Source: Flavobacterium tibetense (GTDB lineage: Bacteria; Bacteroidota; Bacteroidia; Flavobacteriales; Flavobacteriaceae). From it: 48,294 nt of DNA. A program made the position numbers and the translations under genes. The stretch covers positions 1 to 48,294 of the forward strand of contig NZ_QLST01000017.1 of assembly GCF_003293845.1 (NCBI RefSeq), in the 5' to 3' direction. Under the pieces are notes generated by a model. The model made no database searches. It was not told the DNA's origin and saw only the letters and a program-made list of their open reading frames with translations. Shown piece after piece: positions 25,346 through 34,711 of the stretch; position 1 is the stretch's first letter, and each line of letters starts with the position of its first letter.

Positions 25346-26766
25346 TAACAGTCTGCTAAACCAACAGCAACTGCCAAACCACCTTCCGAAGTTTCTTTGT
25401 AGCGTGTGTTCATGTCTTTTGCGGTTTCCCACATGGTGCTAACTACTTTATCTAAAGGAACTTTTACATTTTTAGCATCGGTTTCTAGTGCTAATTCAGC
25501 TGCATTTATAGCTTTAATAGCTCCCATTGTATTGCGTTCAATACATGGAATTTGAACCAAACCAGCAATTGGATCACAAGTTAAACCTAAGTGATGTTCC
25601 ATCGCAATTTCTGCTGCTACCATTACTTGATCGGGCGTTCCTCCCATAGCTTCACATAAAGCTGCTGCTGCCATAGCACTTGAAACGCCAATTTCCGCCT
25701 GACAACCGCCCATTGCTGCTGAAATAGTAGCTCCTTTTTTGAAAATACTTCCAATTTCACTCGCTGTCATCAAAAATTGTTTGATTTGTTCTTCATTGGC
25801 TTCATGATTTTCAATTACCAAATAGTACATCAAAACTGCAGGAATAACTCCGGCGCTTCCATTGGTTGGTGCAGTAACCACTCTTCCCAAAGAAGCATTT
25901 ACTTCATTCACAGAAAGCGCAAAACAGCTAACCCATTTCAAAATCTGACGGAATTTAACTTCGGTTTGACGGATAATTTGCATCCAAGAATACGGATTGT
26001 CATAAGGTAAAACTCCAATTAAGTTTTTGTGCATGTCATACGCTCTTCGTCTTACGTTTAGTCCGCCAGGAAGCGTGCCTTCGGTGTGACAACCAATGTA
26101 CATACATTCTAACATGGTGTCCCAAATACGCATCAATTCATTGTGAATTTCAGTTTCACTTCGTAGGGATTTTTCGTTTTCGTAGACAATTTCCCAAACT
26201 TTTTTATTCTCCTTGATGCAATAAGCTAATAATTCAGACGCTTTATCAACAGGATAGGGGAAAGTGCTTGTTTTTTCTTCAGCTGAAGTTGTGTTTTCTG
26301 TTTCTTCTTTTACTACAAATCCGCCACCTATTGAATAGAAAATACTTTCATAAGTGGTTTCGGAAGTATAGGCGGTAAATTTTAAACCATTGGCATGAAA
26401 AGGTAAAAAATTACGATTGAAAACGATATCAGTTGCTACATCAAACGGTATAAGAATTTCGTTTCCTAAGAAAATTTCCTTCTTGTTTTTGATGGCAGTT
26501 ATAATAACATCAATACTTTCAACAGGAATATATTCTGGATCAGCACCGCTTAAACCTAGCATTATAGCCAAATCTGTAGCATGACCTTTACCAGTTAATG
26601 ACAAAGAACCATATAAATCTACAGTAACTCTATTGATATTGTCGATAAGATTTTGGGCTCTAATTTCTGTCAAAAATTGTTCAGCAGCACGCCAAGGCCC
26701 TAAGGTGTGCGAACTCGAAGGTCCAACACCAATTTTTAACATATCAAAAACTGAAATATTTTCCAT
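25345..26766 (-). CDS. sdaA: L-serine ammonia-lyase
   Basis: This 473-residue enzyme deaminates L-serine to pyruvate and ammonia using a 4Fe-4S cluster. It is the single-chain form with beta (residues 1-150) and alpha (about 190-473) domains. The start [17 protein letters not shown] is typical. Cluster-region landmarks [22 protein letters not shown] and R-N-T-M-G-A are present. An exact -7 element (reverse complement CAAAGATA, 26786-26793) lies 20 bases upstream. The stop codon is coupled to the DUF2809 start. Confidence 0.95.
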   Translation of the reverse strand: MENISVFDMLKIGVGPSSSHTLGPWRAAEQFLTEIRAQNLIDNINRVTVDLYGSLSLTGKGHATDLAIMLGLSGADPEYIPVESIDVIITAIKNKKEIFLGNEILIPFDVATDIVFNRNFLPFHANGLKFTAYTSETTYESIFYSIGGGFVVKEETENTTSAEEKTSTFPYPVDKASELLAYCIKENKKVWEIVYENEKSLRSETEIHNELMRIWDTMLECMYIGCHTEGTLPGGLNVRRRAYDMHKNLIGVLPYDNPYSWMQIIRQTEVKFRQILKWVSCFALSVNEVNASLGRVVTAPTNGSAGVIPAVLMYYLVIENHEANEEQIKQFLMTASEIGSIFKKGATISAAMGGCQAEIGVSSAMAAAALCEAMGGTPDQVMVAAEIAMEHHLGLTCDPIAGLVQIPCIERNTMGAIKAINAAELALETDAKNVKVPLDKVVSTMWETAKDMNTRYKETSEGGLAVAVGLADC

Positions 26767-26829
26767 AAATTACAAGAATGAATAGCAAAGATAGTCTAGA
26801 ATTTCGAAATAAAAATGAAAAAATAAGCG

Positions 26830-27012
26830 CTATTTTTTGGCAAAATAATAGACAATACTTCCAACACCAACAACAATCATTAGAATGCCAAAAATTTCCA
26901 TTTCTTTATCGGCCATTCGCATAGCTCCTCTAATAATTAAAAATAGACCAATAAGGATTGTCCATACTCCTGGTTTATTTGATTGCTCTTTTGATTCTGT
27001 ATTTTCTTCCAT
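26830..27012 (-). CDS. Small two-helix membrane protein
   Basis: This 60-residue protein has a charged N-terminus (M-E-E-N-T-E-S-K-E-Q-S-N-K) and two hydrophobic helices separated by R-M-A-D-K-E-M-E. It is unrecognised. Clean helix design and a sensible ATG support it as a real gene rather than a shadow. It lies upstream of dnaK on the opposite strand. Function unknown. Confidence 0.6.
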   Translation of the reverse strand: MEENTESKEQSNKPGVWTILIGLFLIIRGAMRMADKEMEIFGILMIVVGVGSIVYYFAKK

Positions 27013-27111
27013 GTTATTTGTGTTTCGTTTTTATAAATATAGAAGTTTTTGCTGTTTGATAAAAAAATATAGATAAATTTTCTTTTGAAAACATAATTTT
27101 TTGAAAATATA

Positions 27112-27184
27112 ATGCCAATCTGTCATATTTTGTATTGAAAACTGACATTTTTTAACCCTATTTTGTATTGGCATAATGATTGAA
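27112..27184 (+). promoter_or_regulatory. dnaK upstream region with sigma54-like element and repeats
   Basis: ATGCCAAT (27112-27119) and ATTGGCAT (27167-27174) are inverted copies. TATTTTGTATTG occurs twice (27126-27137 and 27159-27170), 33 bases apart. The second runs into TTGGCATAATGATTGAA (27168-27184). This resembles a sigma54 -24/-12 promoter (GG at 27170-27171, then ten bases) but has GA where GC is expected. No TAnnTTTG element and no CIRCE element are seen. Confidence 0.4.
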
Positions 27185-27247
27185 TAAAGGATAACAAGTT
27201 TTAAAATTGAAATAAAACACACACACAATAAATTAAGATTAAAAATT

Positions 27248-29134
27248 ATGAGTAAGATTATTGGAATCGATTTAGGTACTACCAACTCTTGTGTTTCTGT
27301 AATGGAAGGTGGAGAGCCAGTAGTAATTGCAAATGCAGAAGGAAAAAGAACAACACCTTCAGTAATCGCATTTGTTGAAGGAGGAGAAATTAAAGTAGGT
27401 GATCCAGCTAAAAGACAAGCAGTAACTAACCCAACAAAAACGATTGCTTCTATCAAACGTTTTATGGGAAACAAATATTCTGAAAGTGCTAAGGAAGCAT
27501 CAACTGTTGCCTACAAAGTAGTTAAAGGAGATAATGACACACCACGTGTTGATATTGATGGTCGTTTGTATACGCCACAAGAATTGTCTGCAATGACTTT
27601 ACAAAAAATGAAAAAAACAGCTGAAGATTATTTAGGTCATTCAGTTTCTGAAGCGGTTATCACTGTTCCAGCTTATTTTAACGATGCACAACGTCAAGCT
27701 ACAAAAGAAGCAGGAGAAATTGCAGGTTTAAAAGTAATGCGTATTATCAATGAGCCTACAGCAGCTGCTTTAGCTTATGGATTAGACAAACAAGGTAAAG
27801 ACCAAAAAATCGCAGTTTACGATTTAGGTGGTGGTACTTTTGATATTTCTATCTTAGAATTAGGAGATGGCGTTTTCGAAGTATTATCAACAAATGGAGA
27901 TACACACTTAGGTGGAGATGATTTTGACCAAGTAATTATCGATTGGTTAGCTAACGATTTCAATGCTGCAGAAGGTGTTGATTTGCGTAAAGACCCAATG
28001 GCATTACAACGTTTAAAAGAAGCTGCTGAAAAAGCTAAAATTGAATTATCAGCATCTGCTCAAACTGAAATCAACTTGCCATATGTAACGGCTACGGCTT
28101 CAGGACCAAAACACTTGGTACAAACGTTAACAAGAGCAAAATTTGAGCAATTAGCAGAAACTTTAGTAAAACGTTCTATGGAGCCAGTTGCTAAAGCATT
28201 AAAAGATGCTGGTTTATCAACTTCTGATATTGATGAGGTAATTTTAGTTGGAGGTTCAACTCGTATTCCTGTTATTCAAGAACAAGTTGAGAAATTTTTT
28301 GGTAAAAAACCATCAAAAGGAGTAAATCCTGATGAGGTTGTAGCAATTGGAGCTGCAATTCAAGGTGGAGTTTTAACGGGTGAAGTAAAAGACGTATTAT
28401 TATTAGACGTTACGCCACTTTCATTAGGTATCGAAACTATGGGAAGTGTAATGACAAAATTAATTGAGTCTAACACGACTATTCCAACAAGAAAATCACA
28501 AGTTTTCTCAACAGCAGCAGATAATCAACCATCGGTAGAAATCCATGTTTTACAAGGAGAAAGACCAATGGCTAGCGATAATAAAACAATCGGTCGTTTC
28601 CATTTAGATGGTATTCCACCAGCACCAAGAGGTGTTCCTCAAATTGAAGTAACTTTTGATATTGATGCTAATGGTATCATCAAAGTATCTGCTACAGACA
28701 AAGGAACTGGAAAATCACACGATATTCGTATCGAAGCTTCTTCAGGTTTAACTCCAGAAGAAATTGAGAAAATGAAAAAAGATGCTGAAATGAATGCTGA
28801 AGCAGACAAATTAGCAAAAGAAAAAGCAGATAAATTAAACGAAGCTGATTCTATGATTTTCCAAACAGAAAAACAATTAGGTGAGTTTGGTGATAAATTA
28901 TCAGAAGCTAATAAAGGAGCAATTGAAAGCGCTTTAAACGAATTGAAAGCAGCTTACGAAACAAAAGATGTTGCAACGATTACTCCAGCTTTAGATAAAA
29001 TCAACGAAGCATGGAAAAATGCATCTGAAGAAATGTACAAAGCACAAGCTGAAGGTGGCGCTCAACAAGCAGAGCCTCAAGCAAGCGCTTCTGGAGATCA
29101 AACACAAGATGTAGATTTCGAAGAAGTGAAATAA
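27248..29134 (+). CDS. dnaK: Molecular chaperone DnaK (Hsp70)
   Basis: DnaK binds exposed hydrophobic segments of client proteins in cycles of ATP hydrolysis with DnaJ and GrpE. The 628-residue sequence has the three Hsp70 signatures: [12 protein letters not shown] near the start, [13 protein letters not shown], and [14 protein letters not shown]. The substrate-binding domain contains E-I-H-V-L-Q-G-E-R. The lid ends Q-D-V-D-F-E-E-V-K, the usual bacterial tail. dnaJ and grpE are not in the window. The long upstream region suggests special regulation, probably by heat stress. Confidence 0.98.
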   Translation: MSKIIGIDLGTTNSCVSVMEGGEPVVIANAEGKRTTPSVIAFVEGGEIKVGDPAKRQAVTNPTKTIASIKRFMGNKYSESAKEASTVAYKVVKGDNDTPRVDIDGRLYTPQELSAMTLQKMKKTAEDYLGHSVSEAVITVPAYFNDAQRQATKEAGEIAGLKVMRIINEPTAAALAYGLDKQGKDQKIAVYDLGGGTFDISILELGDGVFEVLSTNGDTHLGGDDFDQVIIDWLANDFNAAEGVDLRKDPMALQRLKEAAEKAKIELSASAQTEINLPYVTATASGPKHLVQTLTRAKFEQLAETLVKRSMEPVAKALKDAGLSTSDIDEVILVGGSTRIPVIQEQVEKFFGKKPSKGVNPDEVVAIGAAIQGGVLTGEVKDVLLLDVTPLSLGIETMGSVMTKLIESNTTIPTRKSQVFSTAADNQPSVEIHVLQGERPMASDNKTIGRFHLDGIPPAPRGVPQIEVTFDIDANGIIKVSATDKGTGKSHDIRIEASSGLTPEEIEKMKKDAEMNAEADKLAKEKADKLNEADSMIFQTEKQLGEFGDKLSEANKGAIESALNELKAAYETKDVATITPALDKINEAWKNASEEMYKAQAEGGAQQAEPQASASGDQTQDVDFEEVK

Positions 29135-29171
29135 AGTACGAAGTACAAAGTTTTAAGTACAAAGTATCAAG
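29134..29171. repeat. AAGTACAAAGT-type spacer repeat
   Basis: Directly after dnaK, AAGTAC(A/G)AAGTACAAAGT units repeat with small variations. It is non-coding, and no other copy is evident in the window. Confidence 0.55.
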
Positions 29172-29175
29172 ACTA

Positions 29176-29204
29176 AACCGAATCATTTTTGATTCGGTTT
29201 TTTT
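29176..29204 (+). terminator. dnaK terminator (copy 1)
   Basis: Stem AACCGAATCA / TGATTCGGTT with a short T loop, followed by a run of T. The same 29 bases recur at 29822-29850. Confidence 0.85.
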
Positions 29205-29206
29205 AT

Positions 29207-29214
29207 TATATTTG
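29207..29214 (+). promoter_or_regulatory. Candidate -7 element of the lipoprotein gene
   Basis: TATATTTG is an exact TAnnTTTG match, directly after the dnaK terminator and about 30 bases before the lipoprotein start. The best upstream TTTG (29188-29191) is closer than usual. Confidence 0.45.
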
Positions 29215-29242
29215 CTTTAAATCATTAATCTCAAATACATTT

Positions 29243-29791
29243 ATGAAACTTAAAATTTTAAAATCGCTTTTATTTTGTTTTTTTATAATTATTACTTCTT
29301 GCAGTAGTGATGATTCATCTAATAATTCTAACCAAACAATAAGTTTAAAAATTAATGGACAAACTGTGACCGCAAATGTTACTCAAGCATATATGAATAG
29401 AGCAGAGTCTATTGATAGACAAACTTTATTTATTGAAGCAGAAAATAATCAGTATAAATTTAATTTAAAACTGATAGATAATTATAATACAAACAATAGT
29501 AATATGCTAACTGGTGATTATAATTTTGAAAATATAAATACAAGCACTGATTACTCTGAATTTTTTATATACCAAAAAATTAGCGGTCAATTTCAACTCT
29601 ATCATTTTCCAGAAAGCTCAGCTTATAATGTTAGTTTTTGTAACAATAACAAAATTTCTGCAACTTTTACTGCATATTTAGAATCAATTGAAGGTGAGGA
29701 TATAACTGTCGATGGTGTTTTAGTTCCGTTTATTATTGAAATAACCGATGGACAATTTACTAATATTAGTTATACAGTGAATGAGCTATAA
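29243..29791 (+). CDS. Lipoprotein of unknown function
   Basis: This 182-residue protein starts at the ATG at 29243, which gives a lipoprotein signal peptide with lipobox I-T-S-C (about residues 16-19). A low-complexity Ser/Asp/Asn linker (S-S-D-D-S-S-N-N-S-N) follows, as in surface-exposed Bacteroidota lipoproteins. The mature part looks like a beta-rich domain. I recognise no family. It is very AT-rich compared with dnaK. It is bracketed by two copies of the same terminator hairpin, which suggests insertion or local duplication. Confidence 0.8.
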   Translation: MKLKILKSLLFCFFIIITSCSSDDSSNNSNQTISLKINGQTVTANVTQAYMNRAESIDRQTLFIEAENNQYKFNLKLIDNYNTNNSNMLTGDYNFENINTSTDYSEFFIYQKISGQFQLYHFPESSAYNVSFCNNNKISATFTAYLESIEGEDITVDGVLVPFIIEITDGQFTNISYTVNEL

Positions 29792-29821
29792 TTTATAAAA
29801 AAATAATTTTTATTGACTAAA

Positions 29822-29851
29822 AACCGAATCATTTTTGATTCGGTTTTTTTT
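29822..29851 (+). terminator. Lipoprotein gene terminator (copy 2)
   Basis: Stem AACCGAATCA / TGATTCGGTT followed by eight T. It is identical over 29 bases to the terminator after dnaK. Confidence 0.85.
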
Positions 29852-29902
29852 ATTTGGTGTTTCAAGTTTTTTTGTACATTGTGACAATCAAAAACTTATA
29901 AA

Positions 29903-30541
29903 ATGAAAAAAATATTTTTAGTTGCTTTGCTTACATTAACTAGTTTGCAAGTTACTGCCCAAAAAACCAAGAAACCGGTTACTCCTAAAAATGAAGTTCT
30001 AGCAACTGTAGATAATGTTTCAGCTGAAATTATTGTTCAAAATAAGGTTAGAAAATTAGTTTTATTTGTAAAGAATGAAACAAAAACTGATACTTTACTA
30101 ATAAAACAATTACCAGATGCTAAATATAAGCCTAATAACTTTAGTTTAAAATCGTTTACCACTTCCGATACTAAATTGTATCATGTTTCTTGGCAAGAAA
30201 TGATTTTAGTAGATACCAAAATTAAAAAAGAAACCACATCTATTACAGAAAATCAAGTTTGGAATACCACAACAGGGAAACAACTTTTTAATAATTTTCA
30301 TAAGAGTTATTATTTAAAAGAAACCCAATTTTTAGATAAAAATAAAACTGCTTCTCATGATGTTGAGAAGAAAAGTTCAGAAGGATCGGAGTTCCATTTA
30401 CTTCCAAATGGTGATATTTCTCTTTTTTCCAAATCGCAGCAAAGTCATTATGTTTTCAATGCGGCAAATGATAAATATGAAGTTAAAAAAGCACAAGTAA
30501 CTTCTAAAGCAAGTCCAAAACCAAAACCAAAAAGAAGGTAA
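29903..30541 (+). CDS. Secreted hypothetical protein with Lys/Pro-rich tail
   Basis: This 212-residue protein has a signal peptide ending L-Q-V-T-A-Q and a basic segment K-T-K-K-P-V-T-P-K directly after it. The middle part is probably beta-rich, and the tail K-A-S-P-K-P-K-P-K-R-R is strongly basic. No family is recognised. The basic ends suggest contact with an acidic partner such as lipopolysaccharide or peptidoglycan, but this is speculative. It is convergent with the metzincin gene across a bidirectional terminator. Confidence 0.75.
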   Translation: MKKIFLVALLTLTSLQVTAQKTKKPVTPKNEVLATVDNVSAEIIVQNKVRKLVLFVKNETKTDTLLIKQLPDAKYKPNNFSLKSFTTSDTKLYHVSWQEMILVDTKIKKETTSITENQVWNTTTGKQLFNNFHKSYYLKETQFLDKNKTASHDVEKKSSEGSEFHLLPNGDISLFSKSQQSHYVFNAANDKYEVKKAQVTSKASPKPKPKRR

Positions 30542-30546
30542 ATAAA

Positions 30547-30578
30547 AAAAAGGTTTAGCGAGAGCTAAACCTTTTTTG
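30547..30578. terminator. Bidirectional terminator
   Basis: AGGTTTAGC (30551-30559) and GCTAAACCT (30564-30572) form a nine-base stem with a GAGA loop. It has A on the left and T on the right, so it can serve both convergent genes. Confidence 0.9.
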
Positions 30579-30581
30579 TTG

Positions 30582-33122
30582 TTAGTTGACTGGTTTTAAG
30601 GCTTGATCAATTCTTGCAATTAAATCTTGTAAGTGGAACTTACTTAATCGGTCTGAAGTTGATGGTAAAGCCATTCTCATCTGATTTCTAAGTTCAATTA
30701 AATGTCCTCTTGAAATTGATGGTAAATCAGTTTCACTTAAATTGACTCTTCTTCTGTTGAAGTTGGTTACAGAAGCATTTTTATCCACCTTCATGGCATC
30801 AATTAATTTGCTCACGAATAGTTTTTGCAGGTTTCTTCTGTAAATGTCAATTGGTGCATACGTTCTCAATTCTGTAAAAATGCCTTTTCTTAAATCCGTC
30901 ATTAATTTATCAACTGAGTAATTGGCTTTGTTTAAAGAAGAAGTCTCCATTAAACGAACCATTCTGTCTCCAGCCAATAAACTTGATAACGTTCCATCTT
31001 GAATACTTTTAATAGCTTCAACACCATTTTCAGGACTAATTTTACTCATTACGGTTTGGTTTAATAACCAATTTGGTGTTTTGAATAATTGTTCGTTCAA
31101 GAATTTTACAGCATCCGCTTGAATAGCTGCTGGTGTTACTTCATATAAATCACCTTCCATGTCGGCTGTTTTTGGTGTTTCATAAATTCCACCAACATTT
31201 TTAGTAACGTGACCCATGTAACGTCTAAATTGACCCGTTAATGAATTGTATAAACCATTTAATTCGGTATAATCTTCACCGTCTTTTTTACTCCATTCAA
31301 TTAAATTGGGTAAAATTCGTTTCAAGTTTTTGATTCCATATTCTGAAGCTCTCATGGCGTTATCACCTAAATCTTCTGTTTGGTATCTTGGATCATACGG
31401 ATTTGTTTCTGTTCCAAACCACAAGCGACGATTTTTGTAAGCGTCTTTGGTCATTTCGTTTAAGATAGCTTTTTCAGCATCTTCATCTTTAGCATCTTTG
31501 AAGTACGAATAACCCCATTTGATTGCCCATTTGTCATAATCACCAATTTTTGGGAACAAATCAGTAACACCATCTTCGGGTTGTGCCACATAGTTAAAAC
31601 GCGCATAATCCATAATAGATGAGGTGTGACCAAATTCTTTTTGGAAGTCTTTGTCTCTTAATTTTTCAACAGGTGTAGCAAAACTTGCACCCATATTGTG
31701 ACGTAAACCTAAAGTGTGTCCCACTTCATGCGCAGCGACAAATCGAATTAATTCGCCCATAAGTTTATCATCAAATTTGATGTTTCTTGCGGCTGGATCA
31801 ACAGCTGCCGTTTGAATCAAATACCAATCACGTAATAAACTCATGATGTTGTGATACCATCCAATGTGACTTTCTAAGATTTCACCTGTTCTTGGGTCGT
31901 GAACATTTGGTCCATATGCATTTTGAATTCCAGCTGCGAAATAACGTAAAACAGAAAAACGCGCATCTTCTAAACTCATAGTTGGGTCGTTTTCTGGCCA
32001 ATATTCGCCACGAATCGCATTTTTCCAACCTGCAAATTCAAAAGCCTCTTGCCAATCATCAATACCTTGTTTGATGAAAGATCTCCATTTTTCTGGTGTT
32101 GCTGGGTCGATATAGTAAACAATAGGTTTCTTAGGTTCGATTAATTCGCCTCTTTTTTGTCTTTCTGCATCTTCCTCAGATTTTGGTTCTAAACGCCATC
32201 TAACTGCAAAAATATCTCTATCCGCTTTATGAGAATCCTCTTCGAAAACTTCATAACTATTTGCAAAATAACCAACTCGCTTGTCGAAAGGACGTTTACG
32301 CATTGGTTTTTCTGGTAACAAAATCATAGAAGTATTCATCTCAAATGTTACTACTCCAGCATCTAAACCAGCGGGTAAATCTGTTCCAATTCTTGGTGTT
32401 GGCGATAAAGAAATTTGTCGTGGTACTGTTGTAAAAGTTTTAACCGTTCTAATTTCTGTATTGATAGGAAAACTTTTTATACTTTGAATAAATGAACGAT
32501 CTTTTTGGAATGCTTGAATTTTAAGCATTTGCTTGTTCATTGGGTTTAATGAAAAAACTTGATTGTCCGCATCAAAAGTGCTTGACATGTCCACAACGTA
32601 ACCTTTAATATCTTTTCCATTTTTCTTATATGCCATAACTTCAAAGTTTCCAATAATTGGATCAGCACTTGAGTTTTGAACGGCTTTTGTAATTGGCTTA
32701 TCTTCATCTGGAGTTGCAATTACATAAGTAATCGAACGCATCAAAATGTTGTGATTTAATCCTTTTTCAAAGCGAATCACTTGACGATTGACTTCTTCAC
32801 CACCAAAAATTCCTCCACCAGCTGGCGTTTTGGAATATCTAGTAATAGTCATAATTTCTTTACCAATTAATTCATCAGAGATTTCAAATAAATATTTGTC
32901 ACCTACTTTATGAACATCTATTAAACCTTGTTGGGTTACAGCTATTGAATCAATTACCTTGTTGTAAGGTTTTGGTTCTTTCTTAGCTTCAGGTTTTTTG
33001 GCATCTGCGGAAACTGCAACTGGAGCAGGTTGTTTTCCTTTCTTTTTTTTCTTTTGTGCTGTAGCGTCTAGTGTGAATAGAAATAACAAACAGCAACTTA
33101 ATAAGGTAAGTTTTCTTAACAT
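30582..33122 (-). CDS. Secreted zinc metalloprotease, DUF5117/DUF4953 type
   Basis: This is a large secreted protease of 846 residues. I chose the ATG at 33122, giving a signal peptide ending T-L-D-A-T-A-Q. A Lys-rich linker (K-K-K-K-K-G-K) follows. The metzincin motif H-E-V-G-H-T-L-G-L-R-H (around residue 460) has all three zinc histidines and the Glu, and S-I-M-D-Y provides the downstream Met-turn. The surrounding segments fit the DUF5117/DUF4953 proteins common in Bacteroidota. The substrate is unknown. An exact -7 element (reverse complement CAAATTTA, 33141-33148) lies 20 bases upstream. Confidence 0.9.
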   Translation of the reverse strand: MLRKLTLLSCCLLFLFTLDATAQKKKKKGKQPAPVAVSADAKKPEAKKEPKPYNKVIDSIAVTQQGLIDVHKVGDKYLFEISDELIGKEIMTITRYSKTPAGGGIFGGEEVNRQVIRFEKGLNHNILMRSITYVIATPDEDKPITKAVQNSSADPIIGNFEVMAYKKNGKDIKGYVVDMSSTFDADNQVFSLNPMNKQMLKIQAFQKDRSFIQSIKSFPINTEIRTVKTFTTVPRQISLSPTPRIGTDLPAGLDAGVVTFEMNTSMILLPEKPMRKRPFDKRVGYFANSYEVFEEDSHKADRDIFAVRWRLEPKSEEDAERQKRGELIEPKKPIVYYIDPATPEKWRSFIKQGIDDWQEAFEFAGWKNAIRGEYWPENDPTMSLEDARFSVLRYFAAGIQNAYGPNVHDPRTGEILESHIGWYHNIMSLLRDWYLIQTAAVDPAARNIKFDDKLMGELIRFVAAHEVGHTLGLRHNMGASFATPVEKLRDKDFQKEFGHTSSIMDYARFNYVAQPEDGVTDLFPKIGDYDKWAIKWGYSYFKDAKDEDAEKAILNEMTKDAYKNRRLWFGTETNPYDPRYQTEDLGDNAMRASEYGIKNLKRILPNLIEWSKKDGEDYTELNGLYNSLTGQFRRYMGHVTKNVGGIYETPKTADMEGDLYEVTPAAIQADAVKFLNEQLFKTPNWLLNQTVMSKISPENGVEAIKSIQDGTLSSLLAGDRMVRLMETSSLNKANYSVDKLMTDLRKGIFTELRTYAPIDIYRRNLQKLFVSKLIDAMKVDKNASVTNFNRRRVNLSETDLPSISRGHLIELRNQMRMALPSTSDRLSKFHLQDLIARIDQALKPVN

Positions 33123-33268
33123 ATGGATTGGTTTTTTTTTCAAATTTATCTTTTTTACTTTGTATTTTAAACGAATTATGATTTTATTAAGAATTTTAAC
33201 AAGTGTTATCACAATTTAAAATGTAAATGTAATTTTACTTTTATATGCATGCATAGTATTTATTTTTG

Positions 33269-33276
33269 TATATTTG
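33269..33276 (+). promoter_or_regulatory. Candidate -7 element of the nitronate monooxygenase gene
   Basis: TATATTTG is an exact consensus match, 18 bases before the start codon. A perfect ten-base palindrome ATGCATGCAT (33245-33254) lies at the position expected for a -33-region regulator. Confidence 0.5.
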
Positions 33277-33293
33277 AATTAAATTAGATTAAA

Positions 33294-34244
33294 ATGAAAA
33301 AAGAAACTTTAACTGTTTTGCTAGGAATTCAACATCCTATAATTATGGCGCCTATGTTTTTAGTATCCAATACTAAAATGGTCATTGAAGGAATGAAAAG
33401 TGGCGTTGCAGGATGTATTCCAGCTTTGAACTACCGTACATTAGATGAATTGAGAACTTCAGTAAAAGAGTTAAAAGCAAATAAAATGGCAGGTGGAAGT
33501 TTTGGGTATAATTTAATTGTAAACAAATCGAATGTGAAGTACAAAGAGCAATTACGTGTTTTGTGTGAAGAAGGTGTCGATTTTATCATCACATCATTAG
33601 GTTCGCCTGAGGAAACAATTAATGAGGCTCATAAAGTAGGAATAAAGGTTTTTTGTGATGTTACAGATTTAGCATTTGCCAAAAAAGTAGAAAGTTTGGG
33701 AGCGGATGCTTTAATTGCTGTAAATAATCAAGCGGGCGGACATAGAGGAAATATCGACCCAGAACAATTGATTAAGGAATTGGATAAAAACACTTCACTA
33801 CCAGTAATCTCAGCTGGTGGAGTAGGGAATAAGGCTGATTTGGATAGAATGTTGAGTTATGGTGCTATTGGAGTCTCCGTTGGAAGTCCATTTATTGCGT
33901 CTGAAGAATCAGGTGTTTCTCAGGATTACAAACAAGCTTGTGTGGATTATGGAGCCAAAGATATTGTAATGACGGAACGAATTTCGGGAACACCTTGTAC
34001 CGTAATCAATACACCTTATGTTCAAAAAGTAGGAACGAAACAAACTTGGCTAGAAACGTTATTGAATAAAAACAAAAGTTTAAAAAAATGGGTCAAAATG
34101 ATTCGTTTTTACATTGGAATGAAAGCTACTGAAAAAGCAGCAACACAAGTCACGTATAAAACCGTTTGGGTAGCTGGACCAAGTATTGAAGACACTAATG
34201 CAATTTTGCCAGTAAAAGCGATTGTGAGTCGATTAATTGCATAA
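33294..34244 (+). CDS. Nitronate monooxygenase family FMN oxidoreductase
   Basis: This 316-residue TIM-barrel flavoprotein has the N-terminal segment H-P-I-I-M-A-P-M-F, the active-site region N-N-Q-A-G-G-H-R-G with its conserved His, and the FMN phosphate-binding segments I-S-A-G-G-V-G and I-G-V-S-V-G-S-P-F. Members oxidise nitronates to carbonyl compounds and nitrite, or reduce quinones and enoyl-ACP. The exact substrate is not evident. It stands as a single gene. A further exact -7 element inside its stop region drives the next small gene. Confidence 0.9.
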   Translation: MKKETLTVLLGIQHPIIMAPMFLVSNTKMVIEGMKSGVAGCIPALNYRTLDELRTSVKELKANKMAGGSFGYNLIVNKSNVKYKEQLRVLCEEGVDFIITSLGSPEETINEAHKVGIKVFCDVTDLAFAKKVESLGADALIAVNNQAGGHRGNIDPEQLIKELDKNTSLPVISAGGVGNKADLDRMLSYGAIGVSVGSPFIASEESGVSQDYKQACVDYGAKDIVMTERISGTPCTVINTPYVQKVGTKQTWLETLLNKNKSLKKWVKMIRFYIGMKATEKAATQVTYKTVWVAGPSIEDTNAILPVKAIVSRLIA

Positions 34245-34249
34245 CTTTG
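34222..34249 (+). promoter_or_regulatory. Promoter of the small ORF at 34263
   Basis: TTG (34222-34224), 17 bases, then TAACTTTG (34242-34249), an exact -33/-7 pair. It overlaps the end of the upstream gene. Confidence 0.5.
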
Positions 34250-34262
34250 TGCCAAATGTAAA

Positions 34263-34634
34263 TTGAGTTTGAAAGTTTTTTTGAAGCTTTTTTTTGTTTT
34301 TTGGATATTCTTTTTTGCTACTAGTGAAAAAGGAGATGATTCTATTGCTTTAGTTGAAGATCAAAACTATCCAGTTTCTTTGGTTCAATTTGCTTATAGT
34401 TCCAATGGTGATGCGATACAAAATCAAAATTCTTTTGAAGTATTTTCTAACACAAGTTCCAACTTTCTTAAAGATAATAGCAGAAGTTTATACTTATTTT
34501 TTGCTTCAAATTCCATTACGAATAGTAGTTTCATTGCTTCAAAAATTGCAATATTAAGAATTCATTTTTCAGCAGCAATTACCTTTTATTTTACTAGTCT
34601 ACAAGTAATTTTCCCTTTTCATTATTTTTGGTAA
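34263..34634 (+). CDS. Small protein with N-terminal hydrophobic segment, TTG start
   Basis: The open frame of up to 123 residues begins with one of two TTG codons (34263 or 34269), because no ATG is available at the N-terminus. A hydrophobic segment (L-K-V-F-L-K-L-F-F-V-F-W-I-F-F-F-A) could be a membrane anchor or signal. A moderately polar middle follows, then a hydrophobic C-terminal half ending F-P-F-H-Y-F-W. It is unrecognised. A well-formed promoter just upstream supports expression; the lack of an ATG and of a known family argues for caution. Confidence 0.5.
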   Translation: MSLKVFLKLFFVFWIFFFATSEKGDDSIALVEDQNYPVSLVQFAYSSNGDAIQNQNSFEVFSNTSSNFLKDNSRSLYLFFASNSITNSSFIASKIAILRIHFSAAITFYFTSLQVIFPFHYFW

Positions 34635-34711
34635 ATTCATTTCTATTTTGACTTAAGAGTTTTCAAAAAGTATTTTTTTGAAACAATTTTTCACATCAAA
34701 TAATTAAAAAA

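Noticed and set aside
25346..25432. Upstream extension of the DUF2809 frame
   Set aside because: It is inside sdaA in another frame; the ATG at 25345 overlapping the sdaA stop gives the conserved N-terminus.
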